The notes under the pieces are model-generated. The model worked only from the letters and a program-made list of their open reading frames with translations, was not told the DNA's origin and made no database searches. From Flavobacteriales bacterium (GTDB taxonomy: Bacteria; Bacteroidota; Bacteroidia; Flavobacteriales_D; Sanyastnellaceae): a stretch of 49,199 nt of DNA. The position numbers and the translations under genes were made by a program. Shown in pieces: positions 33,038 to 40,986 of this stretch. Every line of letters begins with the position of its first letter. The stretch's first letter is position 1. Location: NCBI GenBank assembly GCA_029238785.1, contig JAQWFN010000034.1, positions 1 to 49,199 on the forward strand. The letters run 5' to 3'.

Positions 33038-35872
33038 TTAATCGGCCTGAACAAGTAGTGTTTGGCGACTAATTTGCTTGTCGTTTGCTATTTCAATCAC
33101 ATAAACTCCACTAGGCAATTTATCTAATCCATTCAGCTGGTAGTTGTTCATTCCAACACTTACAATGTCAATGACTTTGCTCAGGTTTTTTCCGCTGAGG
33201 TCAAGAATGTTGATTTCTACATCTTGTCCATTCAACCAAGAATCATCTAAAACAATGGTGCTTTGATGACTACTTGGGTTAGGGTAAAGCTTGAAATTAG
33301 CTTCTACGCTTACTTCATCAACATTCACATCAATCACTGGCGTTTCTAAAGGAACTGAGGTGTATAAACGGTACTCGCCTGGTTCGAGGAAGAAGGCATT
33401 GTTCAAATCGTTTACTTGAATCGCTTCCCCGGTAAAGTAATCATACCAAGTTCCAGTATTTTGGAAGCCAGGGATCATGTTGATGCCAACCACATCGAAG
33501 TTCCCAATAATGGTCACATTCATGCTGGCGTGGTTCAAGTGAATGCGCTTACCAAATCCACCCAAGTCGATGTTGTAATCCGTAGTTGAGAAGGCAGGCT
33601 CAGTGATTTTTAGGTTGTTCAAGGCTGCGGTTACATTATACAAACGCTGACGAGCAGATACATCCCAATAATCCCAACGAATAGGTTTGTTGCCTGTTCT
33701 ACAATCTTCATTGATGGTTCCATCTGTGCAGTAGTTGATGGAGTAATCGTAGCCCAATTCGCCAAATTGCCACATCATTTTCGGACCAGGGATTGGGAAT
33801 AGGAAGCACGAAGCCAATTCAACTCGAGCTAAAGCGGTATTGAGTTGCGTAATGTTATAGCCGTTCGCACTGTTTCCGAACAAGAGGTTCTTGTACATCA
33901 AACGCTCTTCATCATGGCTTTCCATGTAGCTAATCAAATTAGGGTTGTTCCATCCACGCTCTTGGTAAGACGCCCAAGAGAGGTTAGAAGAGTAGCCCAT
34001 CGTAGCTTCGTTGTATTCTTGGTTGATGTTTCCCCAAAGCATGAAACCCTGATTGGCCAGTGCGGTTTCTTCACTGTTGTCTGCGAAATGCTCAAGGATC
34101 ATATATGCTCCAGGCTCAACGCTCCAAACATGGTTTTTGTAGTCGTTCAAAATGTCCACACGGCTTTGATCATAAGCGTTCCAAGCTCCAATGTTTCCTA
34201 AGGTATTGTTCTGGGTGAAGCCTTTTGAAAGGTCTAAACGATATCCATCAATATGATACTCTTCAATCCAATGTTCGAGCACACGCTTACAGAATTCGCG
34301 GGTATGCGGACTCTCATGGTTGTAGTCGTATCCTACGTTGAAGTCATGACGAGGAACCGTATTGAACCAAGGGCTTTCAGCTGTTGGAGCTCCAAACTGA
34401 CCGTTATTTGGGTCGAAATACATTCTTACTTGGGGGTTCTGACCAAAACTGTGATTTAAGGCGATGTCCATAATCACTGCAATTCCACGGTTATGACACT
34501 CATTGATAAAAGACTTGTAAGAAGCGCTGTTTCCGTAGTATTTGTCTGGAGCAAAAAAGAACGAAGGATTATAACCCCAGCTCTCGTTGCCTTCGAACTC
34601 GTTCACAGGCATCAACTGAATGGCGTTTACACCTAAATTTTGAAGGTAGTCCAAACTGTCTTGCAAGGTGGCATAGTCATGGGCTTCAACATAATCACGA
34701 ATGAGCGTTTCGTAAATCACGAGTTTGTCGTTTGATGGACGAACATAGCTATCATCTGTCCAATCAAAAGGTACCTGAGCCGTTTGAAGAATGGCAACAG
34801 GTTGCGTAGTGAGTCCGCTTGGGTAATCAATGAGGTTAGGATAAGTATCTTCTGAAATCCATTGATCGTTCCAAGGGTCAAGCATTTTTTCAGTGTAGGG
34901 GTCGGCAATTCTAATGTTGTCTGACTCAATGAAGTACTGAAAACGGTATTCTTGTCCAGCGGTCAAACCACCAATTTCCAACCAAAAAGTTTCACCATCT
35001 GTATCGAGATTCATGAGGTAGTCTTCGTCGAAATTCCAGTTATTGAAATCACCAATTACAAAGATATTCGACTTGTTTGGTGCAAAGATTTGAAGCACTA
35101 CCGTGTTGTCGTCAATGTAGTTGATTCCATCCTGAATTCCAGCTGGAGCTGCTTGCACATTTTGATCACCAATAACGACAATCTGAACTTCATCAATGGC
35201 CGTTTCAACTCCATTGTCTGCTGAGAAGGTAATGATGTAGGTGCCTGCGCTTGTAGGGGTGAAGATGTACTCCAATTCGGTAGTAGCAAGCGCACTTGCT
35301 TCCTCTGTTCCGTTAACTAAAATGCTCAGGTCTGCTGGTGCAGAACACTGTGCGTTGATGGTGGTGCTCTCGTTCTCTTCTAGGATGATACTCTCGGTGT
35401 CAGGACTAATGATTTGTGCTGTGAAGCTACCATCGGTCAAAGAATAAAAAATATCACCTCCATCAGCGGTCTTTCCTTCTTGAGAGCCCGTTTGGTTTCT
35501 GAAAACCATGGCCAAAGATTCAATCACTTCTCCAACATTCACCCCGTAAAACTGAGCAAGTGTTTGTCCACCAAAATCAAAAGAATGGATATTATTCCCG
35601 AGGGGCGACATCAAAACGTTGGCGTCTGCAGTCCCCCAATTTCCCTGTACATGTTGCCAACTTGTTTCAGTGGCAGACAGGTTTGTAATTACGCCAGTAT
35701 GGATATAAACGGGTATTGTTCCTACCAGGCCACCATTACCTTGTGTAGCGTCGTAGTACAATATTACTTCATCATCTTGGGTAGGGAAAGCAGGTTCAGT
35801 CCAAACAATCTGTGCGTTTAATCCGCTTAAAATCAGGCAGAAGAGCGCTAGTAGTGATAGCTTTTTCATCAT
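33038..35872 (-). CDS. T9SS-secreted multidomain GH13 alpha-amylase
   Basis: This 944-residue enzyme (start at 35872 or the adjacent ATG 35869) has a signal peptide, an N-terminal putative starch-binding module (about 20-150), an Ig-like segment (about 155-230), a CBM48-like module (about 245-345, VVLQIFAPNKSNIFVIGDFN), then the GH13 barrel (about 380-770). Active-site regions: MDIALNHSFG, GYRLDLSKGF (nucleophile Asp near 547), ILEHFADN (acid/base Glu near 590) and MESHDEER (near 652). A T9SS type A sorting domain (LYPNPSSHQSTIV to SRQTLLVQ) ends the chain. It should digest starch or glycogen outside the cell, releasing maltodextrins for SusC/SusD. The promoter carries the predicted operator and an exact TATATTTG element. 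Confidence 0.92.
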   Translation of the reverse strand: MMKKLSLLALFCLILSGLNAQIVWTEPAFPTQDDEVILYYDATQGNGGLVGTIPVYIHTGVITNLSATETSWQHVQGNWGTADANVLMSPLGNNIHSFDFGGQTLAQFYGVNVGEVIESLAMVFRNQTGSQEGKTADGGDIFYSLTDGSFTAQIISPDTESIILEENESTTINAQCSAPADLSILVNGTEEASALATTELEYIFTPTSAGTYIITFSADNGVETAIDEVQIVVIGDQNVQAAPAGIQDGINYIDDNTVVLQIFAPNKSNIFVIGDFNNWNFDEDYLMNLDTDGETFWLEIGGLTAGQEYRFQYFIESDNIRIADPYTEKMLDPWNDQWISEDTYPNLIDYPSGLTTQPVAILQTAQVPFDWTDDSYVRPSNDKLVIYETLIRDYVEAHDYATLQDSLDYLQNLGVNAIQLMPVNEFEGNESWGYNPSFFFAPDKYYGNSASYKSFINECHNRGIAVIMDIALNHSFGQNPQVRMYFDPNNGQFGAPTAESPWFNTVPRHDFNVGYDYNHESPHTREFCKRVLEHWIEEYHIDGYRLDLSKGFTQNNTLGNIGAWNAYDQSRVDILNDYKNHVWSVEPGAYMILEHFADNSEETALANQGFMLWGNINQEYNEATMGYSSNLSWASYQERGWNNPNLISYMESHDEERLMYKNLLFGNSANGYNITQLNTALARVELASCFLFPIPGPKMMWQFGELGYDYSINYCTDGTINEDCRTGNKPIRWDYWDVSARQRLYNVTAALNNLKITEPAFSTTDYNIDLGGFGKRIHLNHASMNVTIIGNFDVVGINMIPGFQNTGTWYDYFTGEAIQVNDLNNAFFLEPGEYRLYTSVPLETPVIDVNVDEVSVEANFKLYPNPSSHQSTIVLDDSWLNGQDVEINILDLSGKNLSKVIDIVSVGMNNYQLNGLDKLPSGVYVIEIANDKQISRQTLLVQAD

Positions 35873-35892
35873 GTTTTCTTAATGGTGAGTTT

Positions 35893-35900
35893 CAAATATA
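35893..35900 (-). promoter_or_regulatory. Candidate -7 element (TATATTTG) for the secreted amylase
   Basis: On the minus strand TATATTTG is an exact match to TAnnTTTG, ending about 20 bp before the start codon at 35872. The 17-bp inverted repeat begins 6 bp further upstream. Confidence 0.55.
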
Positions 35901-35906
35901 CAACAA

Positions 35907-35923
35907 AGTGTCGCTCGTACACT
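35907..35923. promoter_or_regulatory. Predicted operator of the Nudix-type regulator, secreted-amylase promoter
   Basis: AGTGTCGCTCGTACACT shares the AGTGT/ACACT arms and 17-bp length of the sites at 33002 and 38955. It lies in the 53-bp gap between the CotH gene stop and the amylase start, over the expected -33 region, with an exact -7 element 6 bp downstream. Confidence 0.6.
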
Positions 35924-35925
35924 AT

Positions 35926-38163
35926 CTAAGATTTCACCAATCTATATGTCCTATGATTTACTCGGAGCAAATAAATACCAGGTGAAAGCCTTGATAAATC
36001 TAAGCTAGATTGCTCTTTGAAAGTAAGAATTTGACTTCCTTGGATGTTCATAAGCTGCCCTGAACAGGCCTGAGAGAAGTTCAATTGGTCAGAAAAGGGG
36101 TTTGGGTATAAAATGAAGTCTGAAACAAAGTCTTGATCGGCCACACTAATGACAGCGGAATTGCTCAAATCAGGAGTTGGCGTAGTGAAAAGTACCCACT
36201 CATCAGCACCATCTGTAATTCTTCCAATGCTGCTGTTGCTGCTAAGGTTACCAAAGGCGCGTTCATCCATTAATCGATATTCACCTTGCTCTACGGAGTA
36301 AAGGTACAGTTCATCGCCACTGTTCTGAAGGTTGAAATTGGCATGGAACGGACCTTGTTCTGCGTCGTTATCGAGCCAAAACAACACCCAATCTCCTGCT
36401 TCTAAGGTGAGGTTGGGCATTTGCCATTTATTGGGTTCTGAGGCCGAATTACTGAGGTACTTATTTCCTAAGAAGATGGCGGAAGTACCCGCGTTGTATA
36501 GTTCACACCAGTCGTCAAACTCTCCAAACTCATCGCTAATGAAGTTGGTGTTGGAAGACATGATTTCATTAATTACCAAAGGAGTTTCGCTTTTGCTTGT
36601 CCACATGATTTCTTCACAGCTCCATTCGCTCCACTGTCCCTCATACAATGCCCGAGCGCGATAGGTGATTTGTTGAACATTGGTTTCGACAATGACATCA
36701 GCACTCCACCATTGGTCGTTAGCAAAAAGGTCAGACTCTAGTCCGTCATCGAGCATCTCAACATTAATAACTTCCTCGGGAGTAGTGCTGTTCCAGTATT
36801 GTAACTGGACCCCCGTAGCGCCATTCGTTTCGGCTTGAATAAGTGCGTTGCCGCTGGATAAGTTGTTCTGATAATATAGACTCAAACTGAAATCATCATC
36901 CTGTTCTTCAAGTTGGTTCAAGGCAAAGCTGGCTCGGGATGTAACAAATTCTGTTATACTCATGGGGATGTGTCCTCCCCAGGCCTCTGAAATGGCGTCG
37001 CTAAAATCGTCATTCGTAAAACCATAATCCAAAGCTTTGTATTCATCTGCTAAGGCATCAGGCAAAATAAGGGCTTGCATTTCTTCAAGTCGCTCATTGA
37101 CCAAGGTTGAAGAATAAATTTGCGCCAAGGCCTCATCCATATATGCGGTAAAACGAGATCGATATTCGGGCACTTCCATGATGTTGTCGTAGAGCGGACG
37201 ATCGCCAAAACTCCACTCATAAATATTCCGTTCATCCCAAGCTTCTCCGAAAAAGTCTACGCCCAAAGAGTTGTCCAAATCATAACTGAGAAAGTAGAAG
37301 CGGTCGTCAGCCGGATTGTGATAGAGATAATAGTTGTTTTGATTCACTGAGTAGCCGTCCCAATGACCAAATAGAATTTCATACACCAAAGTTTTTAAGT
37401 AGGCATTCACGTTAAAAACAGCTTCTAAATCGCATTGAAAGTTTTCTTCTGGGCTGTTGTTGAGTACATCTATAAAGCGAGCGAGGCCGCTGTAATCGTC
37501 TGCTTCGGTATTGGTTTTTAGTTCATAAATACGTTGGCCCCATGGAGCTAACTTATAGGCATCAGGATTGTCGCCAAGAAATTCAAGATTGGTGCCGTAG
37601 ATGCATTTGTAGAGGTTTCCGCTCTTGTTCCCAAATCGCTTTTCAATGAATTCTTCGTCGATGTGCTCCACATTGAGATAGAGTCCGCAGTATTCTTCAT
37701 TAATATATAAGGCAACATGACTGGTACGAGAGGAGGGAAGGTTTGCTTCGCGAAGCATTTCCCAACAAATTTTCGAACGCATAATCGAAACATCGTTGTG
37801 CTCCCCATTGAGGTTCATCTTCTCTAAACCTCGATAACTTTGATTGTTGTCGAAGGTGTTGAACGACACTTTAAACGATTTCTTAGCGGCTTGTCTTGAG
37901 GTGTTTCCCCTCAAGCGAAAACCGATGTTGAGAATGGTGTCTTGAATTTCTTCGCTACTATAAATAAATGTAGCAGGGTATTCATGGTCGAGAAACAAGT
38001 TCTCTTCCAAGAGCATTTCGGCCAAGCTATCAGGATGGATTTCTACCTTAATAATGGCCACTTCATTTTGTAAAAAAGCTTCGTTGTATTCTGGCTGAAG
38101 CAATTGCCCATGACTGAGCAAAGTAAGTATCAAACATGATATGGCCAGAGCGAATTTTCTCAT
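35926..38163 (-). CDS. CotH-kinase-like surface protein with lamin-tail domain and T9SS tail
   Basis: This 745-residue secreted protein starts with a signal peptide (1-19, ending LSHGQ). Residues about 55-370 are a CotH domain: FRLRGNTSRQAAKKSFKVSF, KMNLNGEHNDVSIMRSK, YINEEYCGLYLNVEHID, and FLSYDLDNSLGVDFFGE. Spore-coat CotH proteins of this family are atypical protein kinases. A lamin-tail domain follows (about 520-650: LVINEIMSSNTNFISDEFGE, WCELYNAGTSAIFLG). The end (FILYPNPFSDQLNF to HRTYRLVKS) is a T9SS type A sorting domain. Its start codon overlaps the stop of the regulator gene (ATGA), so it is in the regulator's operon, and it ends just before the amylase promoter. A role in glucan use is possible from context only. 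Confidence 0.85.
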   Translation of the reverse strand: MRKFALAISCLILTLLSHGQLLQPEYNEAFLQNEVAIIKVEIHPDSLAEMLLEENLFLDHEYPATFIYSSEEIQDTILNIGFRLRGNTSRQAAKKSFKVSFNTFDNNQSYRGLEKMNLNGEHNDVSIMRSKICWEMLREANLPSSRTSHVALYINEEYCGLYLNVEHIDEEFIEKRFGNKSGNLYKCIYGTNLEFLGDNPDAYKLAPWGQRIYELKTNTEADDYSGLARFIDVLNNSPEENFQCDLEAVFNVNAYLKTLVYEILFGHWDGYSVNQNNYYLYHNPADDRFYFLSYDLDNSLGVDFFGEAWDERNIYEWSFGDRPLYDNIMEVPEYRSRFTAYMDEALAQIYSSTLVNERLEEMQALILPDALADEYKALDYGFTNDDFSDAISEAWGGHIPMSITEFVTSRASFALNQLEEQDDDFSLSLYYQNNLSSGNALIQAETNGATGVQLQYWNSTTPEEVINVEMLDDGLESDLFANDQWWSADVIVETNVQQITYRARALYEGQWSEWSCEEIMWTSKSETPLVINEIMSSNTNFISDEFGEFDDWCELYNAGTSAIFLGNKYLSNSASEPNKWQMPNLTLEAGDWVLFWLDNDAEQGPFHANFNLQNSGDELYLYSVEQGEYRLMDERAFGNLSSNSSIGRITDGADEWVLFTTPTPDLSNSAVISVADQDFVSDFILYPNPFSDQLNFSQACSGQLMNIQGSQILTFKEQSSLDLSRLSPGIYLLRVNHRTYRLVKS

Positions 38164-38873
38164 TTGAGTTCCTCGTCGCGTTCAAATCTGAATAACTGCG
38201 CCGGTTTGTGCAGCACGCCTTGTTGTTTTTCGTCTAAAGGAATCACTTGGTCCATCTTTTTGATGTTCTTTCTAAAATTCCGTTTATCGAGTTTTTTATC
38301 GAGGATGATTTCGTACAAAAGCTGTAGCTGACCTAGGGTGAATTTGTCGGGCAAGAGTTCAAATCCAATGTACTTGCTGTCTAACTCTTCGCGAAGGGTC
38401 TTAATGCCTTCATCAACGATATCGTTATGATCAAAAGCCAGAGAAGGAACGTCGTTTACATCAATCCAACTAGCATTTCTAGCAAAACTTGATGCTTCTG
38501 GTTGATAATCCTCCATGCGCACAAGGCTATAATATCCAACAGTAATCACGCGCTGATCCGGATTGGCTCGAAACGTCCGCAGCCAATCTTGATCTTTTAG
38601 TCCTTTTACTCTGTTGGGGTCGCCAAAGGTGTGGAACTGCTTTAAATAGATTCCTTCCAAAGAGGTTAACTCTTTTAAAACACGGGCTGCACTGTCGTCT
38701 AATCCTTCCTCTTCTTGAACCAAATCTCCCGGTAAAGCGAACTGTAGCTTTTCTTTTGGGAAGTTTTCTGCCGGACTCTGCTCAATAAGAAGTAATTTCA
38801 AGGACTCACCATCGAATCCAAAAACAACACAGTCCACTGAAATGTCGACACCATTAACAGCATACTTATTCAT
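38160..38873 (-). CDS. Nudix-fold transcriptional regulator (NrtR/AraR type), likely sugar regulator
   Basis: This 237-residue protein has an N-terminal Nudix-like domain (about 8-150) and a C-terminal winged helix (about 165-237, FTLGQLQLLYEIILDKKLDK, FRKNIKKMDQVI, GVLHKPAQLFRF), the architecture of NrtR and of Bacteroidota AraR regulators. The Nudix box region reads G49-x5-E55 then AARVLKELTSLEGI, so the REUxEE core needed for hydrolysis is not kept; the domain is probably a ligand sensor rather than an enzyme. In Bacteroidota this family controls sugar genes. It lies between the Sus/amylase genes and the diverging glycolysis/maltose operon, and a 17-bp palindrome in the intergenic region recurs before susC and the secreted amylase, so it is the natural candidate to bind all three. 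Confidence 0.82.
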   Translation of the reverse strand: MNKYAVNGVDISVDCVVFGFDGESLKLLLIEQSPAENFPKEKLQFALPGDLVQEEEGLDDSAARVLKELTSLEGIYLKQFHTFGDPNRVKGLKDQDWLRTFRANPDQRVITVGYYSLVRMEDYQPEASSFARNASWIDVNDVPSLAFDHNDIVDEGIKTLREELDSKYIGFELLPDKFTLGQLQLLYEIILDKKLDKRNFRKNIKKMDQVIPLDEKQQGVLHKPAQLFRFERDEELK

Positions 38874-38894
38874 AAAGTCTCATTTACTTTCGGA

Positions 38895-38902
38895 CAAAGT
38901 TA
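38895..38902 (-). promoter_or_regulatory. Candidate -7 element (TAACTTTG) for the regulator gene
   Basis: Minus-strand TAACTTTG matches TAnnTTTG exactly and ends 21 bp before the start codon at 38873. No good -33 element is seen at the ideal spacing. Confidence 0.45.
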
Positions 38903-38954
38903 CTAAACAAAAGCGAAGGAGGAGAGTGATAAAAACAAGACTTAAATTTCAATA

Positions 38955-38971
38955 AGTGTAAAGTTTACACT
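38955..38971. promoter_or_regulatory. Predicted operator, near-perfect palindrome between regulator and pfkA
   Basis: AGTGTAAAGTTTACACT has 8-bp arms and one central base, the best copy of the motif in the window. It is 29 bp before the pfkA start, and touches a weak -7-like TAACTTCG (38971-38978) on plus. It lies about 80 bp from the regulator start on minus, so autoregulation and control of the pfkA operon are both possible. Confidence 0.65.
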
Positions 38972-39000
38972 AACTTCGATTTCTCGATTATTTTATCTGC

Positions 39001-39972
39001 ATGAAAAAAATAGGAGTATTAACATCAGGGGGAGATGCCCCAGGCATGAACGCTGCAATTAGAGCAGTGGTTCGTGCGTGTGTTTATAAAGACATAGAAT
39101 GCGTGGGCATTTTCAAGGGGTATGACGGATTAATCAACGGTGATTTTAAAAAGTTGAATGTTCGTTCGGTAGCTAAGATTCTTGGTAGAGGAGGCACCAT
39201 ATTGAAAAGTGCGCGTTCTGACGAGTTTAGGACAAAAGAAGGTAGAAAACAAGCCTTCGAAGCCTGTCAAAAACAGGGCATTGATGGTTTAATTACTATT
39301 GGTGGAAATGGAACGTTCACTGGAGCTAAGATTTTTCATGAGGAGTATGGAATTCCTGTTGTAGGTATTCCGGGAACCATCGACAACGACCTTTACGGAT
39401 CAGATAATACCATAGGTTATGACACAGCTACCAATACAGTAGTTGAGGCCATCGATAAGATTAGAGATACGGCCAACAGCCACAATCGCTTGTTTTTTGT
39501 TGAAGTGATGGGGCGTGATGCAGGCTTCATCGCTTTGAGAGCGGGAATCGCTACTGGTGCTATCGCAGTGATGTTGCCAGAAGAAGAATTGAGCATTGAT
39601 GAGCTCATTGCAATCCTTGAAAAAGGAGCGGAAAGCAATAAAACCAGCTCAATAGTTATTGTGGCTGAAGGCGATGCAAATGGCGGTGCCTACGAAGTAG
39701 CTAAAAAGGTGAATGCGAAATATGCCCAGTATGAAACAAGAGTAACAGTTCTGGGACACATACAAAGGGGCGGTTCTCCTTCTGCTTGGGACCGAGTATT
39801 GGCCAGCCGATTAGGAGTTGCGGCTGTGGAAGGTTTAGTTGCAGGAGAAACCAACTCAATGGCCGGTTTGGTCAATGATCAAATCAAATACACCCCGCTG
39901 GAAACTTCCATCAGCATGAAATTCCAATTAAATAAAGAAGAGTTAAGAATAGCTAAGATACTTTCTATATAA
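39001..39972 (+). CDS. pfkA: 6-phosphofructokinase (ATP-type, Asn at position 103)
   Basis: Phosphorylates fructose 6-phosphate to fructose 1,6-bisphosphate in the cytosol. At 323 residues it has the normal length. Motifs: TSGGDAPGMNAAIRAVVR, GGTILKSARS, PGTIDNDLYG (catalytic Asp), FVEVMGRDAG and LGHIQRGGSPSAWDR. The nucleotide site, usually GGDGS in ATP-dependent enzymes, reads GGNGT: residue 103 is Asn (codon AAT, 39307-39309) in place of the Asp that contacts Mg-ATP in E. coli PfkA. Gly104, which marks ATP rather than PPi use, is present. First of six genes in a tight plus-strand run (gap to gapA 6 bp), downstream of the predicted operator. In this operon it serves glucose 6-phosphate made from maltose. 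Confidence 0.93.
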   Translation: MKKIGVLTSGGDAPGMNAAIRAVVRACVYKDIECVGIFKGYDGLINGDFKKLNVRSVAKILGRGGTILKSARSDEFRTKEGRKQAFEACQKQGIDGLITIGGNGTFTGAKIFHEEYGIPVVGIPGTIDNDLYGSDNTIGYDTATNTVVEAIDKIRDTANSHNRLFFVEVMGRDAGFIALRAGIATGAIAVMLPEEELSIDELIAILEKGAESNKTSSIVIVAEGDANGGAYEVAKKVNAKYAQYETRVTVLGHIQRGGSPSAWDRVLASRLGVAAVEGLVAGETNSMAGLVNDQIKYTPLETSISMKFQLNKEELRIAKILSI

Positions 39973-39978
39973 ACAAAC

Positions 39979-40968
39979 ATGATAAAGAGAATTGCAATCA
40001 ACGGTTTCGGACGAATTGGTCGTCTTACTTTCAGAGCACTATTAGCAAATCCTAAAGTAACAGTAGTTGCTATCAATGATTTGACTGATGTTAAAACACT
40101 TGCTCACTTGCTTAAGTATGATAGTGTGCAAGGTGCATTTAAAGGAGAAGTTGAAGTTGAAGGGAACGACCTTCGCGTAAATGGTGAGTTGGTGAAAGTT
40201 TGCGCCAATAGAAATCCTGAAGAATTGCCTTGGGGCGAAATGAATATCGATGTTGTGGTTGAATCAACAGGAGTGTTCACCAACAGAGAAGGGGCTTCTA
40301 AGCACATTACTGCTGGAGCTAAGCGAGTTGTTATTTCAGCTCCTGCTAAAGGCGATATCAAAACCATTGTTTTGGGTGTGAACGACGATGAACTTACTCC
40401 AGAAGATGACATCGTTTCTAATGCATCTTGCACCACCAATTGCCTCGCTCCAATGGCGAAAGTTTTGGACGATACCTTTGGGATTGAAAAAGGATACATC
40501 ACAACAATTCACGCCTACACGGCAGATCAACGTTTGCAAGATGCACCACATAGCGATTTGAGAAGAGCCCGTGCTGCCGCTTTAAGCATGATTCCAACAA
40601 CTACAGGAGCAGCTGCTGCAGTAGGTTTGGTATTGCCTCAGTTGAAAGGTAAACTCGATGGTATGGCGGTTCGTGTTCCTACACCAACCGGATCTATGAC
40701 CGACCTTACTGCTGTGTTGAAAAAAGAGGCAACAGCAGAAGAAATAAATGCAGCCATGAAAGCAGCGGCAGACGGACCAATGAAAGGGATTCTTCAGTAT
40801 GTTACTGACCCGATTGTTTCAATAGATATTGTAGGAAATACACATTCATGTATTTTTGACAGCGATTTAACCGCAGCGAATGGTACCTTGGTCAAAGTAA
40901 TGTCCTGGTACGACAATGAAGCAGGTTATGCAACGCGTGTTGCTGATTTGCTAGATAGAATGGGATAA
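39979..40968 (+). CDS. gapA: Glyceraldehyde-3-phosphate dehydrogenase, type I
   Basis: NAD-dependent enzyme converting glyceraldehyde 3-phosphate to 1,3-bisphosphoglycerate. The 329 residues include the Rossmann start [16 protein letters not shown], the active-site [12 protein letters not shown] (catalytic Cys near 151), IHAYTADQ (His near 178), GRAAA-type [20 protein letters not shown], and the C-terminal [12 protein letters not shown]. No residue changes stand out. It follows pfkA by 6 bp and precedes the kinase gene by 18 bp. Placement of the main GAPDH in a maltose operon suggests that glycolytic flux is set together with starch supply. Confidence 0.97.
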   Translation: MIKRIAINGFGRIGRLTFRALLANPKVTVVAINDLTDVKTLAHLLKYDSVQGAFKGEVEVEGNDLRVNGELVKVCANRNPEELPWGEMNIDVVVESTGVFTNREGASKHITAGAKRVVISAPAKGDIKTIVLGVNDDELTPEDDIVSNASCTTNCLAPMAKVLDDTFGIEKGYITTIHAYTADQRLQDAPHSDLRRARAAALSMIPTTTGAAAAVGLVLPQLKGKLDGMAVRVPTPTGSMTDLTAVLKKEATAEEINAAMKAAADGPMKGILQYVTDPIVSIDIVGNTHSCIFDSDLTAANGTLVKVMSWYDNEAGYATRVADLLDRMG

Positions 40969-40986
40969 TTGACTTAATAAGTAAGA

